A stretch of DNA of 64,000 nt, taken from contig NZ_WWGH01000001.1 of assembly GCF_009865135.1 (NCBI RefSeq), positions 1,302,001 through 1,366,000 on the forward strand, given 5' to 3'. This DNA is from Streptomyces sp. SID8374 (GTDB lineage Bacteria > Actinomycetota > Actinomycetes > Streptomycetales > Streptomycetaceae). The notes under the pieces are model-generated. The model did not search any database. It saw nothing but the letters and a program-made list of their open reading frames with translations, and was not told the DNA's origin. Both the position numbers and the translations under genes were made by a program. Positions 25,064 to 33,365 of the stretch are shown in pieces; the first letter of the stretch is position 1, and each line of letters begins with the position of its first letter.

Positions 25064-26524
25064 CTACCTCACGCCGAGCAGCTGCTCGATCGGGTCGATC
25101 GCGAAGTAGAGCGCGAACAGCGCCGAGGAGCCCCAGAGCAGCCAGTGGATCTGCCGGGCCCGGCCCAGGGCGGTCTGGATGACGACGTACGCGAGGAAGC
25201 CGGCGCCGATGCCGTTGGTGATCGAGTACGTGAACGGCATCACCACGATCGTCAGGAATGCCGGGATGGCGATCTCGTACCTCTCCCAGTCGATGTGCCG
25301 CACCTGCGCCATCAGCAGGAAGCCCACCGCGACCAGCGCGGGCGCGGCGGCCTGGGCGGGGACGACCGTGGCGAGCGGGGTGAGGAAGAGGGCGACGGCG
25401 AAGAGGCCGCCCGTGACCAGGGAGGCGAACCCGGTCCTGGCGCCCTCGCCGACCCCGGCGGCGGACTCGATGTAGGAGGTGCTGGAGGAGGCGGAGGCCG
25501 CCCCTCCGGCGACGGCGGCGGCGCCGTCGATGAGCAGTACCCGGCCGAGGTTCGGCACCTTGCCGTCCTCGTCCAGCAGCCCCGCCTCGCTGGAGACGCC
25601 GACGACGGTGCCCATCGTGTCGAAGAAGTCGCTGAGGATCAGGGTGAAGACGAGCAGGACGATGGTGAGGACCCCGACCTGCTGGAACGCGCCGAAGAGG
25701 CTGAAGGCGCCGAGCAGCCCGAAGTCGGGGGCGGCGACGATGTCGGCGGGCACGGCCGGGACGGTCAGCCCCCAGGCCTCCGGGGCGATGTCCGCGATCT
25801 CGTTGATGACGATCGCGAGGGCGGTCATGGTGACGATGCTGATGAGCAGCGCGCCCCGGACCTTGCGCGCCAGCAGGGCGAGGGTGAGCAGCACCCCGAG
25901 GCAGAAGACGAGGACGGGCCAGCCGGCCAGGTGGCCGGTGGCGCCGAGCTGGACGGGGACGGAGCCGGTCTCGCCGGGGATGCGGGTGGCGAATCCGGCG
26001 TCGACGAAGCCGATGAACGCGATGAACAGGCCGATGCCGACGCTGATCGCCTGCTTGAGGGCGGGCGGGATGGCGTGCATGACCGCCTCGCGGAGGCCGG
26101 TGACGACCAGGGCGCAGATCAGCAGCCCTTCGAGGACGATCAGGCCCATGGCGTCGGGCCAGCTCATCAGCGGGGCGATCTGGTACGCGACCACGGCGTT
26201 GAGGCCGAGTCCGGCGGCGAGCGCGAGCGGGAGGTTGCCGCCGACGCCCATGATGACGGTCATCACGGCGGCCACCAGGGCGGTGGCGGTGACCAGTTGG
26301 GGGCCGGAGAGCTGGGCGCCGAACTTGTCCTCGGCCGAGCCGAGGATGATCGGGTTGAGCACCAGGATGTAGGCCATCGTGAAGAAGGTGGCGAACCCGC
26401 CGCGTATCTCGCGCGCGAAGGTGGAGCCCCGGGCGGTGATGGCGAAGAAGCGGTCCACCGCACTGGGGGTGGCCTCGGACACGGTCGGCTCGTCCGGGGT
26501 GGCGGTCGGGGGTCGGTCGGGCAT
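25064..26524 (-). CDS. NCS2-family (AzgA-type) purine permease
   Basis: A 486-residue inner-membrane transporter with about 12 hydrophobic segments. AzgA-type signatures are GGFATFFTMAYILVLNP, GLGLNAVVAYQIAP, LILSDFFDTMGTVVGV and ASASSSTSYIESAAGVGEGARTG. Members import adenine, guanine or hypoxanthine with protons. The first roughly 25 residues are a disordered cytoplasmic tail. No purine genes are adjacent, so it appears monocistronic. Confidence 0.9.
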   Translation of the reverse strand: MPDRPPTATPDEPTVSEATPSAVDRFFAITARGSTFAREIRGGFATFFTMAYILVLNPIILGSAEDKFGAQLSGPQLVTATALVAAVMTVIMGVGGNLPLALAAGLGLNAVVAYQIAPLMSWPDAMGLIVLEGLLICALVVTGLREAVMHAIPPALKQAISVGIGLFIAFIGFVDAGFATRIPGETGSVPVQLGATGHLAGWPVLVFCLGVLLTLALLARKVRGALLISIVTMTALAIVINEIADIAPEAWGLTVPAVPADIVAAPDFGLLGAFSLFGAFQQVGVLTIVLLVFTLILSDFFDTMGTVVGVSSEAGLLDEDGKVPNLGRVLLIDGAAAVAGGAASASSSTSYIESAAGVGEGARTGFASLVTGGLFAVALFLTPLATVVPAQAAAPALVAVGFLLMAQVRHIDWERYEIAIPAFLTIVVMPFTYSITNGIGAGFLAYVVIQTALGRARQIHWLLWGSSALFALYFAIDPIEQLLGVR

Positions 26525-26648
26525 GGCGCTCCTCGGTGACGGACATCCGGTGGTGATGGGTAGCTGGATTGTTCCGTCGGAGAAGGGAGTTCAGGTTTTC
26601 GCCGTGTTACGCCTTGCGGGGGAGGTACGGACCTCGAACCGGTTCAAC

Positions 26649-26667
26649 TTAGGTTAACCTTGCCTTA
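26649..26667. promoter_or_regulatory. Candidate DmdR/IdeR iron box
   Basis: TTAGGTTAACCTTGCCTTA matches the DtxR/IdeR consensus TTAGGTTAGGCTAACCTAA at 14 of 19 positions and contains the perfect palindrome AGGTTAACCT. It lies 52 bp upstream of the alpha/beta hydrolase start and 125 bp upstream of the divergent purine permease. Iron control of either gene is untested inference. Confidence 0.45.
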
Positions 26668-26718
26668 CTTGGCGCCCGGCTGTGCGCCCACGACCGAGTG
26701 TGTGCGGGAGGCGCGGGA

Positions 26719-27648
26719 ATGGGTCCGACGGAGCACGGCACGGGGCGCGGTGGAGCCACCGCACCCGCCCACAGCCAGGGCGAGCCGGGAATCGCGCGCA
26801 CCCGCGACGGGCGGGAGCTGTACTACCAGCGGCTGGCGGGCCCGGCCGGAGCGGGGGCCGTGCCCACGGTGGTCTTCGAGGGCGGGCTCGCCGCCGGACG
26901 CTCGTACTGGGCCCCCGTGCAGGCCGCGCTCGCCGATGTCGCGCCGACCGTGGTGTACGACCGCAGCGGTCTCGGCCGCAGCCCCGCCGCTCCGGCCGGG
27001 GTCTCGCGACGGCTGCCCGCCCTCGCCGACGACCTGGGCGATCTGCTGGACCACCTGGGCCCCGAGGGCCCCTATGTTTTGGTCGGCCACAGCTGGGGCG
27101 GCCCCCTGGTGCGGCTGGCCGCCGCCGCTCGGCCCGCGCGGGTGGCGGGGCTGGTGCTCGTGGACCCCTCCGACGAGGCGTGCGACCTGCTGTTCCGGCC
27201 CTCGATGCGACGGGCCGAGCGGGTCGGGCAGCTGGCGACGGTGCTGATGGCCCGGCTGGGGCTGCTGGGCCGCGCCTACCGCTCCCTCACCGCCGCCCTC
27301 CCGCCCGACGCCGCCGCCGACATGCGGGCCGAGGGGTACACCGTCGCCATGACCCGCACCCGGGGCCGGGAGCTGGAGGACGCGGCGGGCGACCTGCGGG
27401 CGCTCCTGGAGAACCCGCCGGGGCCGGCGGGGCTGCCGGTGACGGTGGTGTCGGCGGGCCGGACATCGGCGGGCATGCCGAAGGCCGTACGGGAGCGGGC
27501 CACGGTCTCGCACGCGTACCGGGCCCGGCAGTCGCCGCACGGCCGCCATGTGGTGCTGCCGGAGGCGGACCACATGGTGCTGACCACCTCGGCGGCGGAA
27601 CTGGCGGAGGAGGTACGGCGGTTGGTGGCCCGCCGCACCGACGGCTGA
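26719..27648 (+). CDS. Alpha/beta-hydrolase fold protein
   Basis: A 309-residue hydrolase. ATG 26719 has GGGAGG seven nucleotides upstream, better than a GTG at 26698. The nucleophile elbow GHSWGG, the oxyanion region VVFEGGLAAGRSYW, the acid in VLVDPSDE and the terminal histidine in LPEADHMVL define the triad. The substrate is unknown. A possible iron box upstream raises the question of a siderophore esterase, but the sequence does not show this. It is convergent with the sulfonate operon. Confidence 0.8.
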   Translation: MGPTEHGTGRGGATAPAHSQGEPGIARTRDGRELYYQRLAGPAGAGAVPTVVFEGGLAAGRSYWAPVQAALADVAPTVVYDRSGLGRSPAAPAGVSRRLPALADDLGDLLDHLGPEGPYVLVGHSWGGPLVRLAAAARPARVAGLVLVDPSDEACDLLFRPSMRRAERVGQLATVLMARLGLLGRAYRSLTAALPPDAAADMRAEGYTVAMTRTRGRELEDAAGDLRALLENPPGPAGLPVTVVSAGRTSAGMPKAVRERATVSHAYRARQSPHGRHVVLPEADHMVLTTSAAELAEEVRRLVARRTDG

Positions 27649-27654
27649 CGCGCG

Positions 27655-27860
27655 CCGCCCCCGTACGGCCGCCCGGCCGTCACCGCGCCCCGGGGCCCGG
27701 CCCCACGGCTGACCGCGCCCACCCCCGTACAGCCGCCCACCCGTCACCGCACCCGGCCGACCCCGCTCAGGCCCGCCCCCGGCCGTCACCGCGCCCCGGG
27801 GCCCGGCCCGCAGCCGGCCGCGCCCCACCCCCGTACAGCCGACCAGCCCTTACCGCGCCC
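27655..27860. repeat. Degenerate GC-rich direct repeats between convergent genes
   Basis: The roughly 200 bp between the hydrolase and ssuD stops consist of imperfect repeats of CCCCCGTACRGCCG and GTCACCGCGCCCC. A 27-bp stretch starting GGCCGTCACCGCGCCCCGGG occurs at 27675 and again at 27781. The last copy runs into the final codons of ssuD. The repeats probably arose by slippage and may supply transcription termination. Confidence 0.65.
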
Positions 27861-29004
27861 CGCCCGCGAACGGGATCTCCGTCGTGCCGCCTGCCCGGGC
27901 CGGGCCCGCCGGGTGGGTCCACAGGCCCGCCTCGGCCAGCCGGGGCAGGACGCCCTCGCCGAACCAGTACGCCTCCTCCAGGTGCGGGTAGCCGGAGAGC
28001 ACGAACTCGTCGATGCCCAGCGCGTGGTACTCCCTGATGCGCTCGGCCACCTCCTCGTGGCTGCCGACCAGGGCGGTGCCCGCGCCGCCCCGGACGAGGC
28101 CGATGCCCGCCCACAGGTTGGGGTGGATCTCCAGGCCGTCCCGGCCGCCGCCGTGCAGCTCCAGCATCCGCCGCTGCCCCTCGGACTCGCTGCGCCGCAG
28201 CCCCTCCTGGACCGACCGGACAGTCTCCGGGTCGAAGCCCGCGAGCAGCCGGTCCGCCTCGGCCCACGCCGCCTGCGAGGTGTCCCGGGTGATCACGTGC
28301 AGTCGGATGCCGAACCGTACGGTACGGCCCTCCTCGGCGGCGAGCCCCCGGATCCAGGCGATCTTCTCCGCGACCTGGGCCGGGGGTTCGCCCCAGGTGA
28401 GGTAGACGTCCGAGTGGCGGGCGGCGACGCGTCCGGCGGCCGGGGAGGAGCCGCCGAAGTAGACCTCGGGGACGGGGTCGGGGAGCTGGGTGAGCCGCGC
28501 CTGCTCCACGTGCAGGTGTTCGCCCTCCAGGTCGACGGTCTTGCCGTCCCACAACTGCCGGACGATCTCCAGGAATTCGCCGGTGCGGGCGTACCGGGCG
28601 TCCTTGTCGAGGAAGTCCCCGTACGCGCGCTGCTCGTGGCTCTCGCCGCCGGTGACGACGTTGAGCAGCAGCCGCCCGCCCGTCTGCCGCTGGTAGGTGG
28701 AGGCCATCTGGGCGGCCAGCGTCGGCGAGACGAAGCCGGGGCGGAAGGCGACGAGGAACTTCAGCCGCTCGGTGTGCTGGCTGACCATCGCGGTGGTCAG
28801 CCAGGCGTCCTCGCACCAGGCGCCCGTCGGCGTGAGCACTCCGGTGAAGCCGACGTCCTCGGCGGCGCGGGCGATCTGGGCGAGGTAGCGGACCGTCGGC
28901 GGCCGGTCGCCGCCCGCCGCCGTGACCGGGGTGCCGTGGCCGCCGCCGACGACATGGCGGCTGTCGCCGTTGGTGGGCAGGAACCAGTGGAAGGTGAGGG
29001 ACAT
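27850..29004 (-). CDS. ssuD: FMNH2-dependent alkanesulfonate monooxygenase SsuD
   Basis: A 384-residue bacterial luciferase-like (LLM) flavin monooxygenase that releases sulfite from alkanesulfonates. SsuD hallmarks are FHWFLPTNGDSRHV at the N terminus, NVVTGGESHEQRAYGDFLDKDARYARTGEF, and EVYFGGSSPAAGRVAARHSDVYLTWGEPP. Reduced FMN should come from SsuE encoded two genes upstream. It is the last gene of the organosulfur operon. The transporter genes ssuABC are not adjacent. Confidence 0.92.
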   Translation of the reverse strand: MSLTFHWFLPTNGDSRHVVGGGHGTPVTAAGGDRPPTVRYLAQIARAAEDVGFTGVLTPTGAWCEDAWLTTAMVSQHTERLKFLVAFRPGFVSPTLAAQMASTYQRQTGGRLLLNVVTGGESHEQRAYGDFLDKDARYARTGEFLEIVRQLWDGKTVDLEGEHLHVEQARLTQLPDPVPEVYFGGSSPAAGRVAARHSDVYLTWGEPPAQVAEKIAWIRGLAAEEGRTVRFGIRLHVITRDTSQAAWAEADRLLAGFDPETVRSVQEGLRRSESEGQRRMLELHGGGRDGLEIHPNLWAGIGLVRGGAGTALVGSHEEVAERIREYHALGIDEFVLSGYPHLEEAYWFGEGVLPRLAEAGLWTHPAGPARAGGTTEIPFAGGAR

Positions 29005-29039
29005 CGTTTCTCCGAAGGAAGCCGCAGGGGGATGGTGGT

Positions 29040-30251
29040 TCAGAGCAGGCCGTGGCGGGGCGGGCGGGTGCCGTTGAGGACGTACCGCCCGATGTGCTGG
29101 ATCTTCCAGCGCGCCGGGTCGTGCAGGGTGTGCGTGCGGGCGTCGCGCCAGTGGCGGTGCAGATTGAGGCTGTCGAGGGCGGCGCGCGTCCCGGAGACCT
29201 CGAAGAGCGCGTCCGCGATCTCCAGCGCCGCGCTCCCGGCGTACGCCTTCGCCGCCGCGACCGCGATCGAGGCCTCGGCCGCGCTGTCGTCGTCCAGGTC
29301 GGCCCGTGCCTCGTCCACGGCCCGCGCGGCGGCGGCGAGCAGGGCATCGGCGGCGCGGTGGCGGACGGCGAGTTCACCGAAGCGCTGGATGAGGAGAGGA
29401 TCCTCGGCGGCGCTGTCGTACCCGCTCTCGAACCAGGGCCGGCTCCGCGTCCGTACGAATTCCGCCGCCTCCGCCAACGCGCCCGCCGCGATCCCCGCAT
29501 CGATGGCCGTATGCAGCAACTGGGCTATTGCGCCGTGGAGTTGGGGTCCGGTGAAGGTGAGGTGGTGCGGGACGACGTGGGCGGCGGGGACCGCGACATC
29601 CGCCAGTTCGACCGTGCCGCTCGCGGTCGTACGCTGCCCCATGCCGTCCCAGTCGTCGGTCACCGTGAGGCCGGGGGCGTCGGCCGGGACGTACGCGACG
29701 TGGAGCAGGTCGTCCTCGGCGCGGGCCAGGACGGGGATCCAGTCGGCGAAGAGGGCGCCTGTGGAGTAGTTCTTCACACCGGTCAGGAGGTACGAGCCGT
29801 CGTCGGCGGCCACCAGCCGCGTCCGGATGTCCTGGAGGTGCTTGGTCCCGGCCTCGGACTGGGCGTTGCCGAAGCGGCGGCCGGCCAGCACCTCGGCGAA
29901 GAAGAACGCCTGCTGCTCCGGACTCCCCTGCTGGCGCAGGACGTTGACGTACGCGAAGTGGCTCTGCGGGATCTGCGCGAGGCTCGCGTCGGCGGAGGCG
30001 AGCAGCCGGAAGACCTCCGCGAGGGTGGCGGCGGAGACATCGGCCCCGCCGTGCCCGGCCGGGACGGTGATGGCGAGGAGGCCGGTGGCGGTGAGCCGGT
30101 CGAGTTCGGCGCGGGGCAGCTCGCGCCGGGCGTCCCGGCCGGAGGCGCCCGGGCGGAACTCCTCGGCGAGTTCGGCGGCGGTGCGCAGCGCCTCGGCGTC
30201 GTCGCGGATCACCCGCGCGGTGAGGGGTGGTCGTCGGGTCGGCGCGGTCAC
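29040..30251 (-). CDS. sfnB: SfnB-type sulfur acquisition oxidoreductase (acyl-CoA dehydrogenase fold)
   Basis: A 403-residue flavoprotein of the acyl-CoA dehydrogenase superfamily. Segments IPQSHFAYVNVLRQQGS, GNAQSEAGTKHLQDIRTRL and GVKNYSTGALFADWIPV match the SfnB/DszC-like monooxygenases induced on sulfur limitation. GTG 30251 is chosen because GGAGG precedes it by 8 nt; a TTG five codons earlier overlaps that site. The gene lies between ssuE and ssuD, which supports a role in desulfurising organic sulfur. Its precise substrate is not established. Confidence 0.85.
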   Translation of the reverse strand: MTAPTRRPPLTARVIRDDAEALRTAAELAEEFRPGASGRDARRELPRAELDRLTATGLLAITVPAGHGGADVSAATLAEVFRLLASADASLAQIPQSHFAYVNVLRQQGSPEQQAFFFAEVLAGRRFGNAQSEAGTKHLQDIRTRLVAADDGSYLLTGVKNYSTGALFADWIPVLARAEDDLLHVAYVPADAPGLTVTDDWDGMGQRTTASGTVELADVAVPAAHVVPHHLTFTGPQLHGAIAQLLHTAIDAGIAAGALAEAAEFVRTRSRPWFESGYDSAAEDPLLIQRFGELAVRHRAADALLAAAARAVDEARADLDDDSAAEASIAVAAAKAYAGSAALEIADALFEVSGTRAALDSLNLHRHWRDARTHTLHDPARWKIQHIGRYVLNGTRPPRHGLL

Positions 30252-30283
30252 GGGGCCAGCCTCCAAAGGGGTACGGGTCGGGG

Positions 30284-30838
30284 TCAGCGGGTGGCGGGGA
30301 CGGGGGCGGTCCGGTCCAGGGCGGCGGCGAACTGGGCGACGACCTGGTCGAGGGGTGCGGCGGAGGCGGGGTCGAGGACGACCGATCCGTCCTCGCCCGC
30401 CGTGATGTGCCGGTCCAGCACGAACCAGCCCGGGACGATGTGCGCGGCGCCCATCGAGGAGAGCACCGGCCGCAGCGCGTAGTCGAGGGCGAGGACATGG
30501 GCGGTGGTGCCGCCGGTGGCGAGCGGGAGGACGGTCTTGCCGGTCAGCGCGTACTGGGGCAGCAGGTCCAGGAGCGTCTTGAGCAGCCCGGAGTAGGCGG
30601 CCTTGTAGACGGGCGTGCCGATGACGATGCCGTCGGCGCGGGCGAAGAGTTCGGTGGCACGGACGATCTCGGGGTGGGCGAAGTCGGCGCCGAGGAGGGC
30701 CTGGGCGGGCAGCGTACGGACGTCGAGGGGTATCACCTCGTGGCCCTGGGCGCTCAGGTCGGCGTCGAGGTGGCGCAGCAGCCGGGCGGTGCGGGAGGTG
30801 GCGGAGGGGCTGCCGGAGACCGACAGGACGGTGGCCAT
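30284..30838 (-). CDS. ssuE: NAD(P)H-dependent FMN reductase SsuE
   Basis: A 184-residue flavodoxin-fold reductase. SVSGSPSATSRTARLL binds the FMN phosphate and DGIVIGTPVYKAAYSGLLKTLLDLLPQYAL is the SsuE signature. It supplies FMNH2 to the SsuD and SfnG monooxygenases encoded beside it. Small intergenic gaps (32 bp to sfnB, 52 bp to sfnG) indicate one transcript. Confidence 0.92.
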   Translation of the reverse strand: MATVLSVSGSPSATSRTARLLRHLDADLSAQGHEVIPLDVRTLPAQALLGADFAHPEIVRATELFARADGIVIGTPVYKAAYSGLLKTLLDLLPQYALTGKTVLPLATGGTTAHVLALDYALRPVLSSMGAAHIVPGWFVLDRHITAGEDGSVVLDPASAAPLDQVVAQFAAALDRTAPVPATR

Positions 30839-30890
30839 GGGAGCCTCGTTTCTGGGAGGGGGCGGTCGGAAGTGCCGGGCGGGGGCGGAG

Positions 30891-31991
30891 CTAACGGGCG
30901 TCGGCCTCCAGCTCGCGGACCAGCGGCAGCACCTTCTTGCCGAAGTTCTCGACCTCCTCGTGGTAGTGGAGGAAGCCGAGGAGCAGCAGGTCGACGCCGA
31001 GGCGCTTGTAGGCGACGATGCGCTCCGCGATCTGTTCCGGGGTGCCGATGAGCCCCGTACGGAAGCCGTCGTTGTACTGGACGAGGTCCTCGAAGGAGGA
31101 GTCCTGCCACATGCCCTTGCCGTCGGCGGTGGAGTTTCCGGCCTGCTTGACGGCCGAGCCGAAGCCGTGGACGGCCTCCGTGTCGGCCTTGGCGACGATC
31201 TCGCGCAGGGTGTCGCGGGCCTCGGCCTCGGTGTCGCGGGCGATGAGGAAGCCGTTGAGGCCGAAGCGGGGCGGGGTGCGTCCGGCGCTCTCGGCGGCGG
31301 CCCGGACGTCCTCGATCTGCTCGGTGACGCCGTCGAAGTCCTTGCCGTTGGAGAAGTACCAGTCGGAGACGCGGCCGGCCATCTTCCGGGCGGCGGTGGA
31401 GTTGCCGCCCTGGAAGATCTCCGGGTGCGGGCGGTGCGGTGAGGCGATCGGCTTGGGCTTCAGGGTGAAGTCCCGGATGCGGTAGAAGTCCCCGGCGAGT
31501 TCGGCGTGGTCCTCGGTCCAGACTGCGCGCAGGGCCCGGATGAACTCCTCGGAGCGGCGGTAGCGCTCGTCGTGCTCCAGCCAGGGTTCGCCGAGCGCGG
31601 TGAACTCGTCCTTGAACCAGCCGCTGACCACGTTGACGGCGAACCGCCCGTTGCTCAGGTGGTCGGCGGTGGCACCCAGTTTGGCGAGGACACCGGGGTG
31701 CCAGAGGCCGGGGTGGACGGCGGCGATGACCTTCAGCCGCTGGGTGGCGAGCAGCAGGGCGAGGCTGAAGGAGGTGGACTCGTGCTGGTACTCGGCGCCG
31801 TAGCTGGCCATGTAGCGGACCTGGCTCAGGGCGTAGTCGAAGCCGTTGTTCTCGGCCAGGACGGCGAGTTCGCGGTTGTAGTCGTACCCCCAGTCGGTGC
31901 GCTGCTCGATCGTGCTGGTGACGAGGCCGCCACTGACGTTGGGCACCCAGTACGCGAAGCGGACCGGGTCGGCGGAGGACGGAGTGGGCAT
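30891..31991 (-). CDS. sfnG: FMNH2-dependent dimethylsulfone monooxygenase SfnG
   Basis: A 366-residue LLM flavin monooxygenase. FAYWVPNVSGGLVTSTIEQRTDWG at the N terminus with NVVSGWFKDEFTALGEPWLEHDERYRRSEEF and PEIFQGGNSTAARKMAGRVSDWYFSNG is typical of SfnG, which converts dimethylsulfone to methanesulfinate, feeding SsuD. It is the first structural gene of the operon. ATG 31991 follows GGGAG. A 24-residue cysteine-containing leader peptide is encoded 176 nt upstream. Confidence 0.9.
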   Translation of the reverse strand: MPTPSSADPVRFAYWVPNVSGGLVTSTIEQRTDWGYDYNRELAVLAENNGFDYALSQVRYMASYGAEYQHESTSFSLALLLATQRLKVIAAVHPGLWHPGVLAKLGATADHLSNGRFAVNVVSGWFKDEFTALGEPWLEHDERYRRSEEFIRALRAVWTEDHAELAGDFYRIRDFTLKPKPIASPHRPHPEIFQGGNSTAARKMAGRVSDWYFSNGKDFDGVTEQIEDVRAAAESAGRTPPRFGLNGFLIARDTEAEARDTLREIVAKADTEAVHGFGSAVKQAGNSTADGKGMWQDSSFEDLVQYNDGFRTGLIGTPEQIAERIVAYKRLGVDLLLLGFLHYHEEVENFGKKVLPLVRELEADAR

Positions 31992-32167
31992 GGGGTTCTC
32001 CCGGAGGGCTGGGCGCGGCGGAGTGGGCCCGGTGATCGAGAAACCCGATCAGGGGCGAGGGGCGCGGGAGGAGCAGAGCGTTCCGGCTGCGGCGGTCACC
32101 GCACGGGCGCGACGGCGTACGCGGAGGTGCACGGCGTACCCGGGGGCGCGAAGGAGGGAGGCTCTCC

Positions 32168-32242
32168 TCAGACTTCGCGACAACAGAAGGCGCTGGAAAC
32201 GCGGCCGAGGTCGATGTGGCGGCGACGGGTCAAGCGGCGCAC
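32168..32242 (-). CDS. Cysteine-containing leader peptide of the sulfur operon (24 aa)
   Basis: A short frame from GTG 32242 to TGA 32168, with GGAGAGG placed 6 nt upstream of the start. The peptide is basic, carries the motif RRHIDLGRV, and ends AFCCREV with two adjacent cysteines. Very similar RRHIDL-type peptides with late cysteines recur ahead of sulfur-assimilation genes in actinomycetes. Cysteine-rich leader ORFs in mycobacteria act as cysteine-responsive attenuators. CCTCCC just after the stop could pair with the sfnG ribosome-binding site, but no strong terminator is seen. Regulation by cysteine supply is inference. Confidence 0.8.
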   Translation of the reverse strand: MRRLTRRRHIDLGRVSSAFCCREV

Positions 32243-32401
32243 ATCCCTCTCCTTTCGCGTTCCGCGGCGGACACCCGGTGAGTTCGGGGACGCCTTCGGG
32301 TTCCAGAGTAGGGCGCCGGAACGCTCCAGGTCGAGAAGGCATCCGCGAGGGAGCGATAGGGTTTCCCTTCCACCGAAGCCTGACCGGAGGGATGGGCCGC
32401 C

Positions 32402-33313
32402 GTGCGGATCGAACAGCTGGAGTACATCGAGGCCGTCACCCGGCTGGGGTCGCTGCGCCGGGCGGCGGAGGAACTGCACCTGTCCCAGCCCGCGTTGAGC
32501 GAGACCGTACGGAATCTGGAGCGCGAGCTCGGGGTGGCCGTGCTGGACCGGAAGCGGTCGGGGGCGACGATCAGTGACGCGGGGCGCGAGCTGCTGCCGC
32601 ACATCATCGGGGTGCTGGACGCGGTCGACCGGCTGCGCCGGGCCGCCGACGAGCAGCACCGCACCAGCCGTACGGTCCGGCTCGGCACGGTGTTCGCGGC
32701 GACGGTCCCCCTCCTCGTACCGGCGATCCGGGAGTTCCACGCGCTGCACTCGGCCACCGAGGTGGAGGTGATCGCCGCCCAGCAGTCGGTGATCCACCGC
32801 TCCCTGCTGGAGGGCGGTGTCGACCTCGGCCTGGTGAACTACCTGGAGGGCGACGACCTCGCCCCCGACCTGCACACCACCGAACTGCTCCGGGGCCGCC
32901 CGGTCGTCTGCCTGCGCCCCGACAGCCCGCTGGCGGCACTGGAGTCGGTCGGGGTGGACGACCTGCTGCGCGAGCCGCTGATCGTGATGCGGGCCGGCTA
33001 TCTGATGCACCGCTTCACCCACCGGCTGCTGAAGGGCCGGGTGCCCTCGTTCTCGTACTCCGCCGACGGCGCGGAGATGGGCAAGCTGATGGTGGCGGAG
33101 GGCCTGGGCGTCACCGTGCTCCCGGACTACAGCGTGATCGGGGACCCGCTGGAGCGCACCGGCACGATCACCTGCCGCCCGCTGAAGGACGACACGACCA
33201 AGGTGCTCCTGGTGGTGCAGCGCAGCCGCTCGGGCTCGGTCACCCGGGCCGCCCGCGACCTGCACCGGATCTTCGTGGAGCGCGCGGAGGCACACCGCGC
33301 GACGGACTCGTAG
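32402..33313 (+). CDS. LysR-family transcriptional regulator
   Basis: A 303-residue regulator starting at GTG 32402 (MRIEQLEYIEAV). The helix-turn-helix is LGSLRRAAEELHLSQPALSETVRNLERELG (about residues 15-44), followed by the LysR effector domain from about residue 90. It diverges from the leader peptide and sfnG operon with 159 bp between starts. By position and by analogy with CysB/Cbl/SfnR it probably controls organosulfur use. An IS element is inserted 4 bp after its stop, leaving the gene intact. Confidence 0.88.
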   Translation: MRIEQLEYIEAVTRLGSLRRAAEELHLSQPALSETVRNLERELGVAVLDRKRSGATISDAGRELLPHIIGVLDAVDRLRRAADEQHRTSRTVRLGTVFAATVPLLVPAIREFHALHSATEVEVIAAQQSVIHRSLLEGGVDLGLVNYLEGDDLAPDLHTTELLRGRPVVCLRPDSPLAALESVGVDDLLREPLIVMRAGYLMHRFTHRLLKGRVPSFSYSADGAEMGKLMVAEGLGVTVLPDYSVIGDPLERTGTITCRPLKDDTTKVLLVVQRSRSGSVTRAARDLHRIFVERAEAHRATDS

Positions 33314-33365
33314 GACCTATGGCCTGTATCGAAAGTGGATCTTGGGCTGTGGATGATCACGGTTC

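Noticed and set aside
27655..27860. CRISPR-like array
   Set aside because: Repeats are degenerate, irregularly spaced and without unique spacers; no cas genes are nearby.
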